Assembly (NCBI GenBank): GCA_017547385.1
Contig: JAFYPU010000031.1
Span: 1 to 57,680 of the forward strand
Length of the DNA stretch: 57,680 nucleotides
Direction: 5' to 3'
Source of the DNA: Bacteroidaceae bacterium
GTDB lineage: Bacteria > Bacteroidota > Bacteroidia > Bacteroidales > Bacteroidaceae
Both the position numbers and the translations under genes were made by a program. Under the pieces are notes generated by a model. That model searched no databases, was not told the origin of the DNA, and saw only the letters and a program-made list of their open reading frames with translations. Position 1 is the stretch's first letter, and every line of letters starts with the position of its first letter. Positions 28,297-38,154 of this stretch are shown in pieces.

Positions 28297-28346
28297 TTTT
28301 TTGTTTGTTGTGTTTTCGGCGGTTCTCAATTCGTCCACCGATGCTG

Positions 28347-28376
28347 CAAAGGTAGAGAAAAAGCATGCGCATGCAA
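28347..28376 (-). promoter_or_regulatory. Promoter of the OmpA-family gene
   Basis: Minus strand: TTG (28376-28374), exactly 19 nt, then TACCTTTG (28354-28347). This is a full match to the Bacteroidetes promoter pattern, with a leader of about 47 nt. Confidence 0.75.
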
Positions 28377-28593
28377 TTTGGCAATGCCAAAAAGTGTGAA
28401 CAAACTTGCTTTTTCGCACTATTTAAACTTTGAACTGCTTACCTCATCCTTTATTTAAGGTTACGCAACATTTGGCTTCTATAGCAGCTCTTTCCCCACC
28501 GCTTTTCTAAGAAAAAACAGCCTTTGATAAATGTTGCCTCTGCTCTTCGCGGAATACTTTCCGATAAGCCGTTTTTTACCACCGCATGCACCG

Positions 28594-28661
28594 AAAATCT
28601 GCAAGGCGTTTAGAAATTTCTACAAGCACTGCAGAAAATTCTAAACGCCTTGCGGATTTTT
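28594..28661. repeat. 21-nt-unit dyad element, copy 2 (altered arms)
   Basis: The middle unit is the standard TTTCTACAAGCACTGCAGAA. The outer units read CTGCAAGGCGTTTAGAA and TTCTAAACGCCTTGCGG. Both arms differ from the other copies but still pair with each other (one mismatch). Confidence 0.82.
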
Positions 28662-28714
28662 GCCCATCGGGCAGGCAGTTTTCACAAATGAGTTGAGAAG
28701 AACTCTTTTCGCTT

Positions 28715-30565
28715 TCAGTCGAACATGCGCTCCACCTTTTCGTTGGCCAAAATGGTCAACACAAGCTTGCCATTGGGGGTGTAATTGGGCGTTTCGCAAA
28801 GAAAGAGTTTTTCCACGAGATCCTCCATTTCTTCAGACGAGAGGGCTTGCCCCACAGGGATGGCAGATTTTCGTGCCAACCCCAGAGCCATCACACGGTG
28901 CACCTCTTCTTTCACGTCCACCTTATCGCCGGTTTCTGCCACCAAGGTCTGCAGCAGTTCCACGGGATTGAGCCCTTCCGTTCCGGCCGGAATGCCCGAC
29001 ACGGAATAGTCGCCACCGCCCATGTTTGAGACATCGAAACCTAAGGCTGAGAGTTCGGGAAGGATTTTCTCGAGCACCGGTTGCTGCGAGGGAGGCAGAC
29101 TGAACAACTGCGGAAAGAGCAAACCTTGCACCACACCGTTGCGCTCGTTCAATTGCCGACGATAGATGTCATAAAGCACACGCATGTGCGCCCTGTGTTG
29201 GTCAATCAGCATGAGTCCCGACTTCACCGACGTGATGATGAAGCGGCCTTTGTATTGAAAGTATTCGGACGAACCTTTTTCCCACGACTGCTTTTCTGCT
29301 CCTGCCAAGTCATCATATAGTTTGGGAGAGGCTGCTGTGGCCGACTCTTCAGACTGACGGGCTATGTCATAAAGTTTTTGCCAATCGGTGGTTGTTCCTC
29401 CCGAACGTTGCACAGATGTGGACATGGGCACAGCGTGACCGGTCTTTCCCGAAGGGGATGAAAACGGATTGAAGGTGGTGTCGATGCTGACTGTGGGGGG
29501 AGCCACTTCTGACGATGGTGCAAACACCGGAATGTCGGGACGGTTTTCGGTGTCGAAGTCGATGGTAGGAACTGCACTGAAACGACCGATAGCCTCACGC
29601 ACGGCAGCTTGCAGTATCTGCCACAGCGGTTGTTCGTCTTGGAATTTGATTTCGGTCTTGGCCGGATGTATGTTCACATCGATGCGAGCCGGATCCACTT
29701 CAAACTTCAAGAAGAAAGACACTTGCTCGCCTTCGGGAACAATGCGCTCGTAGGCCGACTGCACGGCTTTGGCGAAATAGGGATGCCGCATATATCGGCC
29801 GTTGACAAAAAAGAATTGGTGCATGCCGCGCTTGCGAGCCGTTTCGGGTGTACCGACGAAGCCGGAAATGCATCCCAGAGGGGTTTCAACCTGAACCGGC
29901 ACCAAATGTTGGTCAAGACGCTTTCCGAAAACACCCACGATGCGTTGACGGAAATTGCCAACGGGAAGGTTCAGCATGGAAGTGCCATTGCTATGAAGCG
30001 TGAAAGCCACATCCGGATGAGCCAACACAATGCGTTCGAACTCCGCAAGAATGTTGGTGAGTTCGGTCTGGTTGGACTTAAGGAATTTGCGGCGGGCAGG
30101 AATGTTGAAAAACAAATTTCGCACTGCAAAATTTGCCCCTTCGGGACATGCCACCGGCTCCTGACTGACGACCCGACTGCCTTCGATGGTGATGGCAATG
30201 CCGAGATCGTGCCCACGCAGCTTAGTCTTCAGTTCCACCTGTGCCACTGCAGCTATGGAAGCAAGTGCTTCGCCACGAAAGCCCATGGTGCGCAGCGCAA
30301 AGAGATCCGCCGCGGCCGAAATTTTGGACGTAGCATGCCGTTCGAAAGCCATGCGTGCATCGGTTTCGCTCATGCCTTTGCCATTGTCAATGACCTGTAT
30401 GCATGTTTTTCCGGCATCGCTGACAAGCACTTGCACCTGCGTGGCTCCGGCATCAATGGCATTCTCCACCAACTCCTTAATGACAGAAGAAGGTCGCTGA
30501 ATGACTTCACCGGCAGCTATCTGGTTGGCTACGCTGTCGGGGAGAAGATGAATGATGTCGCTCAT
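28715..30565 (-). CDS. mutL: DNA mismatch repair protein MutL
   Basis: 616 residues. The GHKL ATPase N-terminus shows [29 protein letters not shown] and [13 protein letters not shown]. The C-terminal dimerisation domain follows a variable linker. The motif corresponding to the endonuclease D-Q-H-A-x2-E-x4-E reads [12 protein letters not shown], so the glutamates are not where they are in nicking MutL proteins. The gene ends the guaB-ppiC-surA-OstA-mutL run, 22 bp after the OstA-like gene. Confidence 0.96.
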   Translation of the reverse strand: MSDIIHLLPDSVANQIAAGEVIQRPSSVIKELVENAIDAGATQVQVLVSDAGKTCIQVIDNGKGMSETDARMAFERHATSKISAAADLFALRTMGFRGEALASIAAVAQVELKTKLRGHDLGIAITIEGSRVVSQEPVACPEGANFAVRNLFFNIPARRKFLKSNQTELTNILAEFERIVLAHPDVAFTLHSNGTSMLNLPVGNFRQRIVGVFGKRLDQHLVPVQVETPLGCISGFVGTPETARKRGMHQFFFVNGRYMRHPYFAKAVQSAYERIVPEGEQVSFFLKFEVDPARIDVNIHPAKTEIKFQDEQPLWQILQAAVREAIGRFSAVPTIDFDTENRPDIPVFAPSSEVAPPTVSIDTTFNPFSSPSGKTGHAVPMSTSVQRSGGTTTDWQKLYDIARQSEESATAASPKLYDDLAGAEKQSWEKGSSEYFQYKGRFIITSVKSGLMLIDQHRAHMRVLYDIYRRQLNERNGVVQGLLFPQLFSLPPSQQPVLEKILPELSALGFDVSNMGGGDYSVSGIPAGTEGLNPVELLQTLVAETGDKVDVKEEVHRVMALGLARKSAIPVGQALSSEEMEDLVEKLFLCETPNYTPNGKLVLTILANEKVERMFD

Positions 30566-30587
30566 GAGTGAAAGAAAATATAGGTGG

Positions 30588-32234
30588 CTAATCCAAAGTT
30601 TGAAGAGGGGCGTTGCGACGCACAGAAGGCTTCAGCTCTGCTCCGGCATGCTTGGGCCGCCACTCAAACAGGTCGTGCTTGTCGCGCGGACGAATGTAGT
30701 CGAACCAAGCAAAACTTTCAAGAAAACAATGCTCGCGCGGTGCAGCCCCGATGGGGTAAGTGCATCCGGTGGGTTCGGGGCCTGCCCACACACGCTTGAG
30801 TTTGCGCTTTTGAAGATAAGTGCGCATCTTCGGAGCTTCGGTATAGTTCTGATAAAGTATGAGGCTGTCTTTTTCCAACGGGTAATAAATTATGCGGACA
30901 TTGCCATTGACATGGTTCTCACGCATCTCGCCATCCACGAAATAAGACTTCATCAATTGCCCTCCCACCTGGTTGTAATGGAGCGAGTCGAGGCGTTCCA
31001 CAAGCAGCGCCTGGCGTTCCACATACACGCTGTCAATGGTTGAATCATTGGTGAAAACACTTATCTCCTCACCGACAAGCTGCCGATGGTCGCTCCAAAC
31101 AATCGGGTCGCGGAAAAGGGTGAGACGACGCTCCTTGGAATTAAACACCAAAGAGTCGCAAACGGCCTGCACATCGGAGCGGTAAGCCCGCACATGGAAA
31201 TAGCCGTGCAGCACACGATAAACGGAATCTGTCTTCAGGTTGTAAGAGTAGAGGCGCAAACTGTCGGCATGCACAAAGAGCGTGTCCTGACCATTGGAAT
31301 AGTCTTTGGCCAATGCGCTATCGGTGGCCAAAGCCTCACCCGTCTGTTCGTTATATCGGCAATAATTTCCCGTCAGGATGTTCTTGCTTTGCGTGTCCTC
31401 ATAATAGATGTTGCGAAAGAATGTTGCCACTCCATTCGCCTTGTCATAGTGAAGACTGTCGCCACTCATGCGACGGCCTTTGTTGAAAAGCTGAGGGCGG
31501 TCATACAATCGGGCGCGCTGTGTGTTGGTGTTGTAGAGGCCGTTTTCGGTATAGATGCGGCTTTCACCCGAAACAACGTTGGAAGGACCGCGAACATCTG
31601 CCCATTTCGTAGCAAGGTCATAATGCAACGTGTCAGAGGTTAACTCGAACTTAGGATTGACCAAGCGAACATTGTAATTGAATGTTGATTTTTTCTGAGA
31701 CAGATAGTATTCTCCCCAATCGGATGTGAGTTCGTTGGAACCGTCCACCAACTTTCCTCCATCAAAGAAATAGCCCACGTCATACAGGCGGTCATAGTTC
31801 AGACTATCGGTTGTAAGCACAGACTTGCGGTGCTTCATCACCACATTGCGACGAATTTGCGCCATCTGCACTTCACCATCATAGAAAAGGTACTCGCCCA
31901 CAAGCGAAAGCGTATCGCCTTGCAGCATCTTCACATGTCCAAACGCCTCAAATGAGTTGGTGGTTTGATAATAGACGGCACTGTCGCAATACATCCGCAT
32001 GCCGTTGTGCAAGAACTCGACGTTTCCGCTTGCCATTTGGGCATCGGGATGCGCAAACTGATTGTGGCGAAGATTATCGGCATGAATGAGATAAATGCGT
32101 TCGTCACCTTTCTTTTGCGGACGCTTATCATAAGGCATAGCAAAAGCAATTGCCCGGGCCAACATCAATCCCACAAGGATTAACAATGCCGGGGCAAGAG
32201 TTCGTTTGCTATATATATATTTAATGTATGCCAA
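30588..32234 (-). CDS. OstA/LptA-like lipopolysaccharide-transport protein
   Basis: 548 residues. The only start that keeps the signal region is a TTG at 32234, since the first in-frame ATG falls inside the hydrophobic segment. The signal runs through [15 protein letters not shown]. The rest consists of repeated beta-jellyroll strands of the OstA family, with many Y-x-x-x-D/N-G-x-V-x-x-x repeats, longer than E. coli LptA. A role in carrying LPS across the periplasm is inferred from the fold. It is translated between surA (21 bp gap) and mutL. Confidence 0.88.
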   Translation of the reverse strand: MAYIKYIYSKRTLAPALLILVGLMLARAIAFAMPYDKRPQKKGDERIYLIHADNLRHNQFAHPDAQMASGNVEFLHNGMRMYCDSAVYYQTTNSFEAFGHVKMLQGDTLSLVGEYLFYDGEVQMAQIRRNVVMKHRKSVLTTDSLNYDRLYDVGYFFDGGKLVDGSNELTSDWGEYYLSQKKSTFNYNVRLVNPKFELTSDTLHYDLATKWADVRGPSNVVSGESRIYTENGLYNTNTQRARLYDRPQLFNKGRRMSGDSLHYDKANGVATFFRNIYYEDTQSKNILTGNYCRYNEQTGEALATDSALAKDYSNGQDTLFVHADSLRLYSYNLKTDSVYRVLHGYFHVRAYRSDVQAVCDSLVFNSKERRLTLFRDPIVWSDHRQLVGEEISVFTNDSTIDSVYVERQALLVERLDSLHYNQVGGQLMKSYFVDGEMRENHVNGNVRIIYYPLEKDSLILYQNYTEAPKMRTYLQKRKLKRVWAGPEPTGCTYPIGAAPREHCFLESFAWFDYIRPRDKHDLFEWRPKHAGAELKPSVRRNAPLQTLD

Positions 32235-32255
32235 TGAGATAAATTTATCGGCTTA

Positions 32256-33608
32256 TTACTTCACCCATCCGGGATATTTGAAATCGCAGTTGCGCCAATC
32301 GGGATTGATGCGTACGTAGGTGGATTTCTGCTTCTCGCGAATCCAATTTTGCAAGCACCGTTCACGACGCTCGTTGAGCACCACTTCGCGCAACACCTGG
32401 AAGTCCTCGGTGATGCCGGCACGGTGTCCGGGAATACGGTTCTTGAGGCGAATGATGGCGCAATACTCCTGACCTTTCTCGTTTATCATGCGGAAAGGTT
32501 TAGACACCTCTCCCACTTGCATACCCTCAACAACGCGAGCCACGTCCTGCGGAAGGTCTTTCATCTGAAAGCGTGAAGTGATGCTTCCATCCTCTTCAGA
32601 AGTGTTGACCATGAGTCCGTGATTGTTGCGAGTGTCTTTGTCGTCCGACAGAGCGAGCACAGCCTCGTCAAAAGTAAACTTTCCGGCACGAATGTCTGCA
32701 GCCACAGAATCAAGACGTGAGATGCCAAGTGCAAACTCGCTTTCTTCAATTTCGGGCTTCAGAAGAATATGGCGAACACGGACTTTGTCGCCTTTTCTAT
32801 CTACGAACTGAATGATGTGAAATCCGAACTCTGAACGCACAATCTTGGAGACCTTTTTCGGATCGTTCAAGGAGAAAGCCACATTGGCAAACTCCGGCAC
32901 CCACTGATTGCGTCCGTTATATCCCAAATCGCCTCCCTGACGAGCACTGCCGCACTGCGAATACAGACGGGCAAGGGTTGAAAATTCGCTCTCGCCATCA
33001 TTAACGCGGCGAGCGTATTCGCGAAGTCTCTCCTCGATACGTTCGACTTCCTGACGCGACACTTCAGGTTGGTAAGTCAAGATCTGAACTTCCACCTGTG
33101 TAGGGATGAAAGGCAGACTGTCCTCCGGAACATTCTTGAAGTATTCACGAACTTCTGCCGGGGTAACCTTGATATTCTTTGTGAGATTGCGCTGCACCAT
33201 CTGCACGCGCTGATTGTCGCGCATGGTTTGCTTGAGTTGTTCGCGCAGCAAGGCGTAAGGTTTACGAGCTTGGGCTTCGATGTTCTCACGCGACCCGAAG
33301 TTTTGCAGATAGAAGTTGAGTCGCTCGTCCACAGCACGTATAATGTCGCCCTCGCTCACGGTGATACTGTCAAGGTCTGCCTGATGCAGGTAGAGTTGCT
33401 GCAAAGCCAGCTGCTCGGGGATTTCACAATATGGTCTGGCAAACGGATTGTTGTCCATCTCAGCGCTGATACGCGTTTCCTCAACATCGGAAAGCAGAAT
33501 GGCATTGTCGCCCACCACCCATATCACTTCGTCCACGATGTTGCGTTGCGCCAATGTGGAAACGGCTGCAAAACAAAAGAGGAGGGTGCTTAGGAAAGTC
33601 TTCTTCAT
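32256..33608 (-). CDS. surA: SurA-type periplasmic peptidyl-prolyl isomerase
   Basis: 450 residues from ATG 33608, which starts a signal peptide (L-L-F-C-F-A-A-V-S-T-L-A-Q). An N-terminal chaperone part (about 25-170) is followed by two parvulin-like domains: one with S-Q-C-G-S-A-R-Q-G-G-D-L-G-Y (about 250-270), the other starting V-R-V-R-H-I-L-L-K-P. SurA escorts outer-membrane barrels through the periplasm. It is the third gene of the guaB run, between a second parvulin protein and the OstA-like gene, an envelope-assembly setting. Confidence 0.9.
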   Translation of the reverse strand: MKKTFLSTLLFCFAAVSTLAQRNIVDEVIWVVGDNAILLSDVEETRISAEMDNNPFARPYCEIPEQLALQQLYLHQADLDSITVSEGDIIRAVDERLNFYLQNFGSRENIEAQARKPYALLREQLKQTMRDNQRVQMVQRNLTKNIKVTPAEVREYFKNVPEDSLPFIPTQVEVQILTYQPEVSRQEVERIEERLREYARRVNDGESEFSTLARLYSQCGSARQGGDLGYNGRNQWVPEFANVAFSLNDPKKVSKIVRSEFGFHIIQFVDRKGDKVRVRHILLKPEIEESEFALGISRLDSVAADIRAGKFTFDEAVLALSDDKDTRNNHGLMVNTSEEDGSITSRFQMKDLPQDVARVVEGMQVGEVSKPFRMINEKGQEYCAIIRLKNRIPGHRAGITEDFQVLREVVLNERRERCLQNWIREKQKSTYVRINPDWRNCDFKYPGWVK

Positions 33609-33629
33609 TTGGTGTGTTTTACTGAAAGG

Positions 33630-33676
33630 AAAGAGCACCAACAGCATCATTAGAAGGTGCTTGAGAAGTGCTCTTT
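33630..33676 (-). other. Intercistronic hairpin between the two isomerase genes
   Basis: AAAGAGCAC (33630-33638) pairs with GTGCTCTTT (33668-33676). There is no U run after it on the minus strand, so an RNA-processing or stability element is more likely than a terminator. Confidence 0.4.
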
Positions 33677-33720
33677 CGTTTGTTTGGAGTCTGTACGAAC
33701 AAGTCGGTACGCCTTGTGCA

Positions 33721-35226
33721 TTAATGATTGTTGACCGTGGCAAGCACTTCTTCGTTGATTTCAACTTTATACTTGGCACGCAACTCTTCCAACCAAGCCT
33801 TCATCATCACGTCTTGGTAATCGCTTACGACCAAAGACTTGACGTCCAGATAGCCGGAAGGCTTTTTGAGCAATTTGCCATAGACATCAGTGATGGGGAA
33901 CTTGGCAACGGGTTTCACAGCCTCTTTGCCAAACACCACCATGTCGATGTATTTGTTTTCGCCTTGCTTTGCCAAATACGGACCGGTAACAAAGACTTGA
34001 GTGGAGTCGCGGTTCACGGTTTTCTTAAGCTCTGCACGCCAATCAGCATCGGCATACTTCTTAAGGATTTTCTGCACGGGCTTTTTCAGAGATGCATCTT
34101 TGAGAAGCAACACAAAGCCTTTGAAACGCGGTTCGTCCCACTGATAATTCTTCTTGTGCTTCTTATAGTATGCCTCAAGAGCTTCTGCATCATTGGCAGC
34201 AGGATCGAGCACTTTGATCTTGGTGATTTCGAAAGCCAAAGAGCCGTCGTGATACTCCTTGATGAGATATTTCAGTTCGGGACGGCTGTTGACCTCCGTG
34301 TTCATCACTTGCTCAATCACTTCCTCACGAGTGAGACGACCACCCGAAGCTTCAATCATCTTTTTGATGCGGTATTCCATCGACGCTTCCTCAATGCCCT
34401 GACGCTTCAAGTTGGTGATAAGCATTGAGCGAAGGCTTTCATAGCTTTCGAGCGTCTTGCGTTCTTTCATCAAAATGATGTGATAACCAAACTGCGTGAG
34501 CACCGGTTGCGACATTTCGCCGGCTTGAAGTGCGTAGGCGGCGGTTTCGAACTCCTTCACGGTGTTGTTGGGACCAATCCAAGGGAGCAATCCTCCTTGG
34601 CGTGCCGAACCGGGATCCTTGGAGTGTTGCTTGGCCAATGCAGCAAAGTCGGCACCGGCTTTCAGAGCGGCATACAGAGAATCAGCCGTTTGCTTGGCAG
34701 CTTCGGCCTGCTCAGCCGTGGCATTCTGAGGAACGGCGATGAGAATATGCGCCGGGCGCAGCATGTCCTGACCAGCCAGGGCTGTTTCGATTTGCTTGTA
34801 TTGCGAATGTGCAATGGAGTCGATGAAGCAGGTGTCCACGAGGAAAGGCGTGAGCTGCATATCGCGGTTGGCACGATACTCCTGACGGAAGGCTGAAACG
34901 GTGTCAAGACGCGCATCGAGGGCGGCTGCCACTTTGAGACGATAGTCAACATACATGTCGGCAAACTCTCTGACGCTCTTCTGCTCCACGGCACCTTCGA
35001 TGTCGCGGTTTTTGTTGTAGGCATATTCGAATTCGGAACGCGTAACGGGCACTCCGTTGACGGTGAGCACCACGGGGTCGTTATCGGGTGTACCGACAAC
35101 ATGAGCACTTCCGATGTAGGAAAATCCCGGTACGGGCAGAATGTTCACGGCCTGCACTCCGGAAGCGGCCAACAGCAGAGCCGAGAACGTGAGCAGCAGT
35201 TGCTTGCGAAGCTGAAACTTTCTCAT
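33721..35226 (-). CDS. Periplasmic parvulin-type peptidyl-prolyl isomerase
   Basis: 501 residues with a signal peptide (L-L-A-A-S-G-V-Q-A). One parvulin domain occupies about 150-245 (R-P-A-H-I-L-I-A, G-S-A-R-Q-G-G-L-L-P-W, F-G-Y-H-I-I). A long helical C-terminal region may be the chaperone part. It differs from the next gene in having a single clear catalytic domain. It lies between guaB (49 bp) and surA, so two different periplasmic folding catalysts are made together. Confidence 0.9.
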   Translation of the reverse strand: MRKFQLRKQLLLTFSALLLAASGVQAVNILPVPGFSYIGSAHVVGTPDNDPVVLTVNGVPVTRSEFEYAYNKNRDIEGAVEQKSVREFADMYVDYRLKVAAALDARLDTVSAFRQEYRANRDMQLTPFLVDTCFIDSIAHSQYKQIETALAGQDMLRPAHILIAVPQNATAEQAEAAKQTADSLYAALKAGADFAALAKQHSKDPGSARQGGLLPWIGPNNTVKEFETAAYALQAGEMSQPVLTQFGYHIILMKERKTLESYESLRSMLITNLKRQGIEEASMEYRIKKMIEASGGRLTREEVIEQVMNTEVNSRPELKYLIKEYHDGSLAFEITKIKVLDPAANDAEALEAYYKKHKKNYQWDEPRFKGFVLLLKDASLKKPVQKILKKYADADWRAELKKTVNRDSTQVFVTGPYLAKQGENKYIDMVVFGKEAVKPVAKFPITDVYGKLLKKPSGYLDVKSLVVSDYQDVMMKAWLEELRAKYKVEINEEVLATVNNH

Positions 35227-35275
35227 TTATTATATTATTATTGTATACAATTAAACTTGGGGAAGCCCCACCCCA

Positions 35276-36769
<1,494 letters not shown>

Positions 36770-36779
36770 TTATTGCGTG

Positions 36780-36787
36780 CAAATTTA
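36780..36787 (-). promoter_or_regulatory. -7 box of the guaB operon
   Basis: The minus strand reads TAAATTTG, 23 nt before the guaB ATG. The upstream element is weak (TTTTC at about 18 nt). Confidence 0.5.
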
Positions 36788-36950
36788 TGTATTTTCCGCA
36801 GAAAACCGCATGCTCACGGCCAAAAATAACACCTCAGTTCAGGTTTTTTATGATGCTTTTCGCCCAATGCATGCACCTACCCGCCTCACCGGCATCGCAC
36901 AGAGGGGCAAACAAAAGGCCGGAAAGGGACAACAAAACGCAAGAAAAGTG
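36788..36950. other. Divergent gap between guaB and the HU-HIG gene, left part
   Basis: No gene and no clear structure is seen here. Together with the palindrome array it makes up the 383-bp space between the two divergent start codons. Confidence 0.5.
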
Positions 36951-36958
36951 TATCTTTG
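36951..36958 (+). promoter_or_regulatory. -7 box of the HU-HIG gene
   Basis: TATCTTTG matches TAnnTTTG exactly. No good -33 element is visible, which is common for promoters that need an activator. The palindrome array begins 16 bp downstream. Confidence 0.5.
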
Positions 36959-36974
36959 TGGCACTCTTGATGAA

Positions 36975-37060
36975 TTATCATGCGCATGATAAGAAATTAT
37001 CATCAGCATGATAAGAACGTCTCATGCGCATGAGAAGAACGTTTCATGCGCATGATAATA
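36975..37060 (+). promoter_or_regulatory. Array of four palindromic sites with 22-bp spacing
   Basis: Four dyads with cores CATGCGCATG (36979-36988), CATCAGCATG (37001-37010), CATGCGCATG (37023-37032) and CATGCGCATG (37045-37054); core starts are exactly 22 bp apart. The first site is a perfect 18-bp palindrome (36975-36992). They lie in the leader of the HU-HIG gene, downstream of its -7 box. They would act either as operator DNA on one face of the helix or as a row of RNA hairpins. Confidence 0.9.
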
Positions 37061-37140
37061 AAACGAGAAGCACTGCAACAAGCACTAAAACGCAATTACA
37101 CAACCACTTAGAAGCATTCACAAAACTTATAAGAAACAAC

Positions 37141-37791
37141 ATGGCTATCAATTACGACATTTACAAAAATTCCGGATGCCTCAGAAGTGAAAACAAGCAC
37201 CACTTGCGCATCATCGAAAACAAGACCACCACAAGCATCACACTGGCCGAGCGCATCGAAAAGGCCTGCTCGCTCACCACCTCCGATGTCAAGGCTGCTC
37301 TGTCGGCACTTGCCTCCTCTGTGCGCGAAGAGTTGCTGGCCGGCAACGGCATTCACCTGGAAGGACTGGGCTATCTCTCGCTCGCCATGGAGGGCGAAAT
37401 CGAACCCGACCGCAACGGACGGCTTCGGGTGAAGCATCCCCGCGTGAGCAACGTGCTCTTCAGACCCGAAAAAGCATTGATGCGAAAACTGCAAGACGCG
37501 CAGTTCACCATCACAAAGCACGCCGGAAAGCACTCGCGCAACCTGAGCGAAGCCGAAACCGAACAGATTGTCTCCCGACTGCTCGAAAAGCGCACATTCT
37601 TCACAGCCCAACAATTTGCCACTGCCTCCGGCATGACACAAGCCACCGCTTACCGCACACTGCGCAAGCTGTCGGACAACGGAACACTGAAGAACATAGG
37701 CACACCCTCGCGCATGATTTTCACTCATGCCGACAGTGCTTCTTCCGACAGCGTGGAGAATCCTCAACAACCAACAAACTCGCAACAATAA
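37141..37791 (+). CDS. HU-HIG DNA-binding protein with C-terminal winged helix
   Basis: 216 residues from ATG 37141. Residues about 1-125 form the HU-HIG domain typical of Bacteroidetes (M-A-I-N-Y-D-I-Y-K-N near the start, V-K-A-A-L-S-A-L in the helical part, H-P-R-V-S-N-V-L-F-R-P in the arm region). Residues about 135-195 add a helix-turn-helix (F-T-A-Q-Q-F-A-T-A-S-G-M-T-Q-A-T-A-Y-R-T), so the protein has two DNA-binding units. The tail is Q/S/N-rich. The four-palindrome array immediately upstream is the obvious candidate binding site, suggesting autoregulation. A 63-residue gene follows 30 bp downstream. Confidence 0.88.
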   Translation: MAINYDIYKNSGCLRSENKHHLRIIENKTTTSITLAERIEKACSLTTSDVKAALSALASSVREELLAGNGIHLEGLGYLSLAMEGEIEPDRNGRLRVKHPRVSNVLFRPEKALMRKLQDAQFTITKHAGKHSRNLSEAETEQIVSRLLEKRTFFTAQQFATASGMTQATAYRTLRKLSDNGTLKNIGTPSRMIFTHADSASSDSVENPQQPTNSQQ

Positions 37792-37821
37792 ACTCCTAAA
37801 ACCCAAACAAAAAGCACCTAC

Positions 37822-38013
37822 ATGAGCGACGGAAACTTCAACCGAAACCTACTGCCCTATCGCAACTATCAGAGCGGCCTGCGAGCCGGCCGAGCCACCC
37901 TGCGCACCCAGGCACTGCAAGCCCTGGAGGAACTGCTCCCCACCCACATCCCTGAAGCCACGGAGGAGCAACGTGCCGCCCTCATGGCAGCGTTGCGAAA
38001 GCAGCTGGAATGA
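37822..38013 (+). CDS. Small hypothetical protein downstream of the HU-HIG gene
   Basis: 63 residues, mostly helical, with R-x-x-Y-Q-S-G-L-R-A-G-R near residues 13-24 and E-E-Q-R-A-A-L-M-A-A-L-R-K-Q-L near the end. No signal, membrane segment or known family. It is 30 bp after the HU-HIG gene with no terminator between, so probably co-expressed. It may be a partner protein; the function is unknown. Confidence 0.65.
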   Translation: MSDGNFNRNLLPYRNYQSGLRAGRATLRTQALQALEELLPTHIPEATEEQRAALMAALRKQLE

Positions 38014-38046
38014 ACCAACTGACCACATTTCAAAAGACCCATATAC

Positions 38047-38087
38047 CATTCAGGCTGCACCAAATTGAGAGTGGTGCAGCCTGAATG
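38047..38087 (+). terminator. Hairpin after the HU-HIG unit
   Basis: A perfect 16-bp stem (38047-38062 with 38072-38087) with a 9-nt loop, 34 nt after the small gene. The U run is weak (GCATTTAC). Confidence 0.6.
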
Positions 38088-38094
38088 CATTTAC

Positions 38095-38130
38095 AAAAAG
38101 AGCGCCCCACATGCTGTATGCGAGGCGCTC
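38095..38130 (-). terminator. Terminator of the fimbrillin-like gene
   Basis: GAGCGCC (38100-38106) pairs with GGCGCTC (38124-38130). On the minus strand it is followed by TTTTTG. It lies 25 nt after the stop codon. Confidence 0.7.
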
Positions 38131-38154
38131 AAAGTTCAGAAGCAGGAACTCACC

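Larger units (their letters stand above)
28297..28714. other. Gene-free 418-bp stretch
   Basis: Contains the promoter of the OmpA gene at 28347-28376 and the dyad element at 28594-28661, which lies 54 nt beyond the mutL stop. I see no gene or other structure in the remainder. Confidence 0.6.

Noticed and set aside
29609-30571. 320-codon plus-strand frame opposite mutL
   Set aside because: Antisense of conserved MutL ATPase motifs, with no signal, domain or promoter.
36975-37060. CRISPR-like array
   Set aside because: Repeats are palindromic with only 4-12-nt linkers, only four copies, no spacers and no cas genes.
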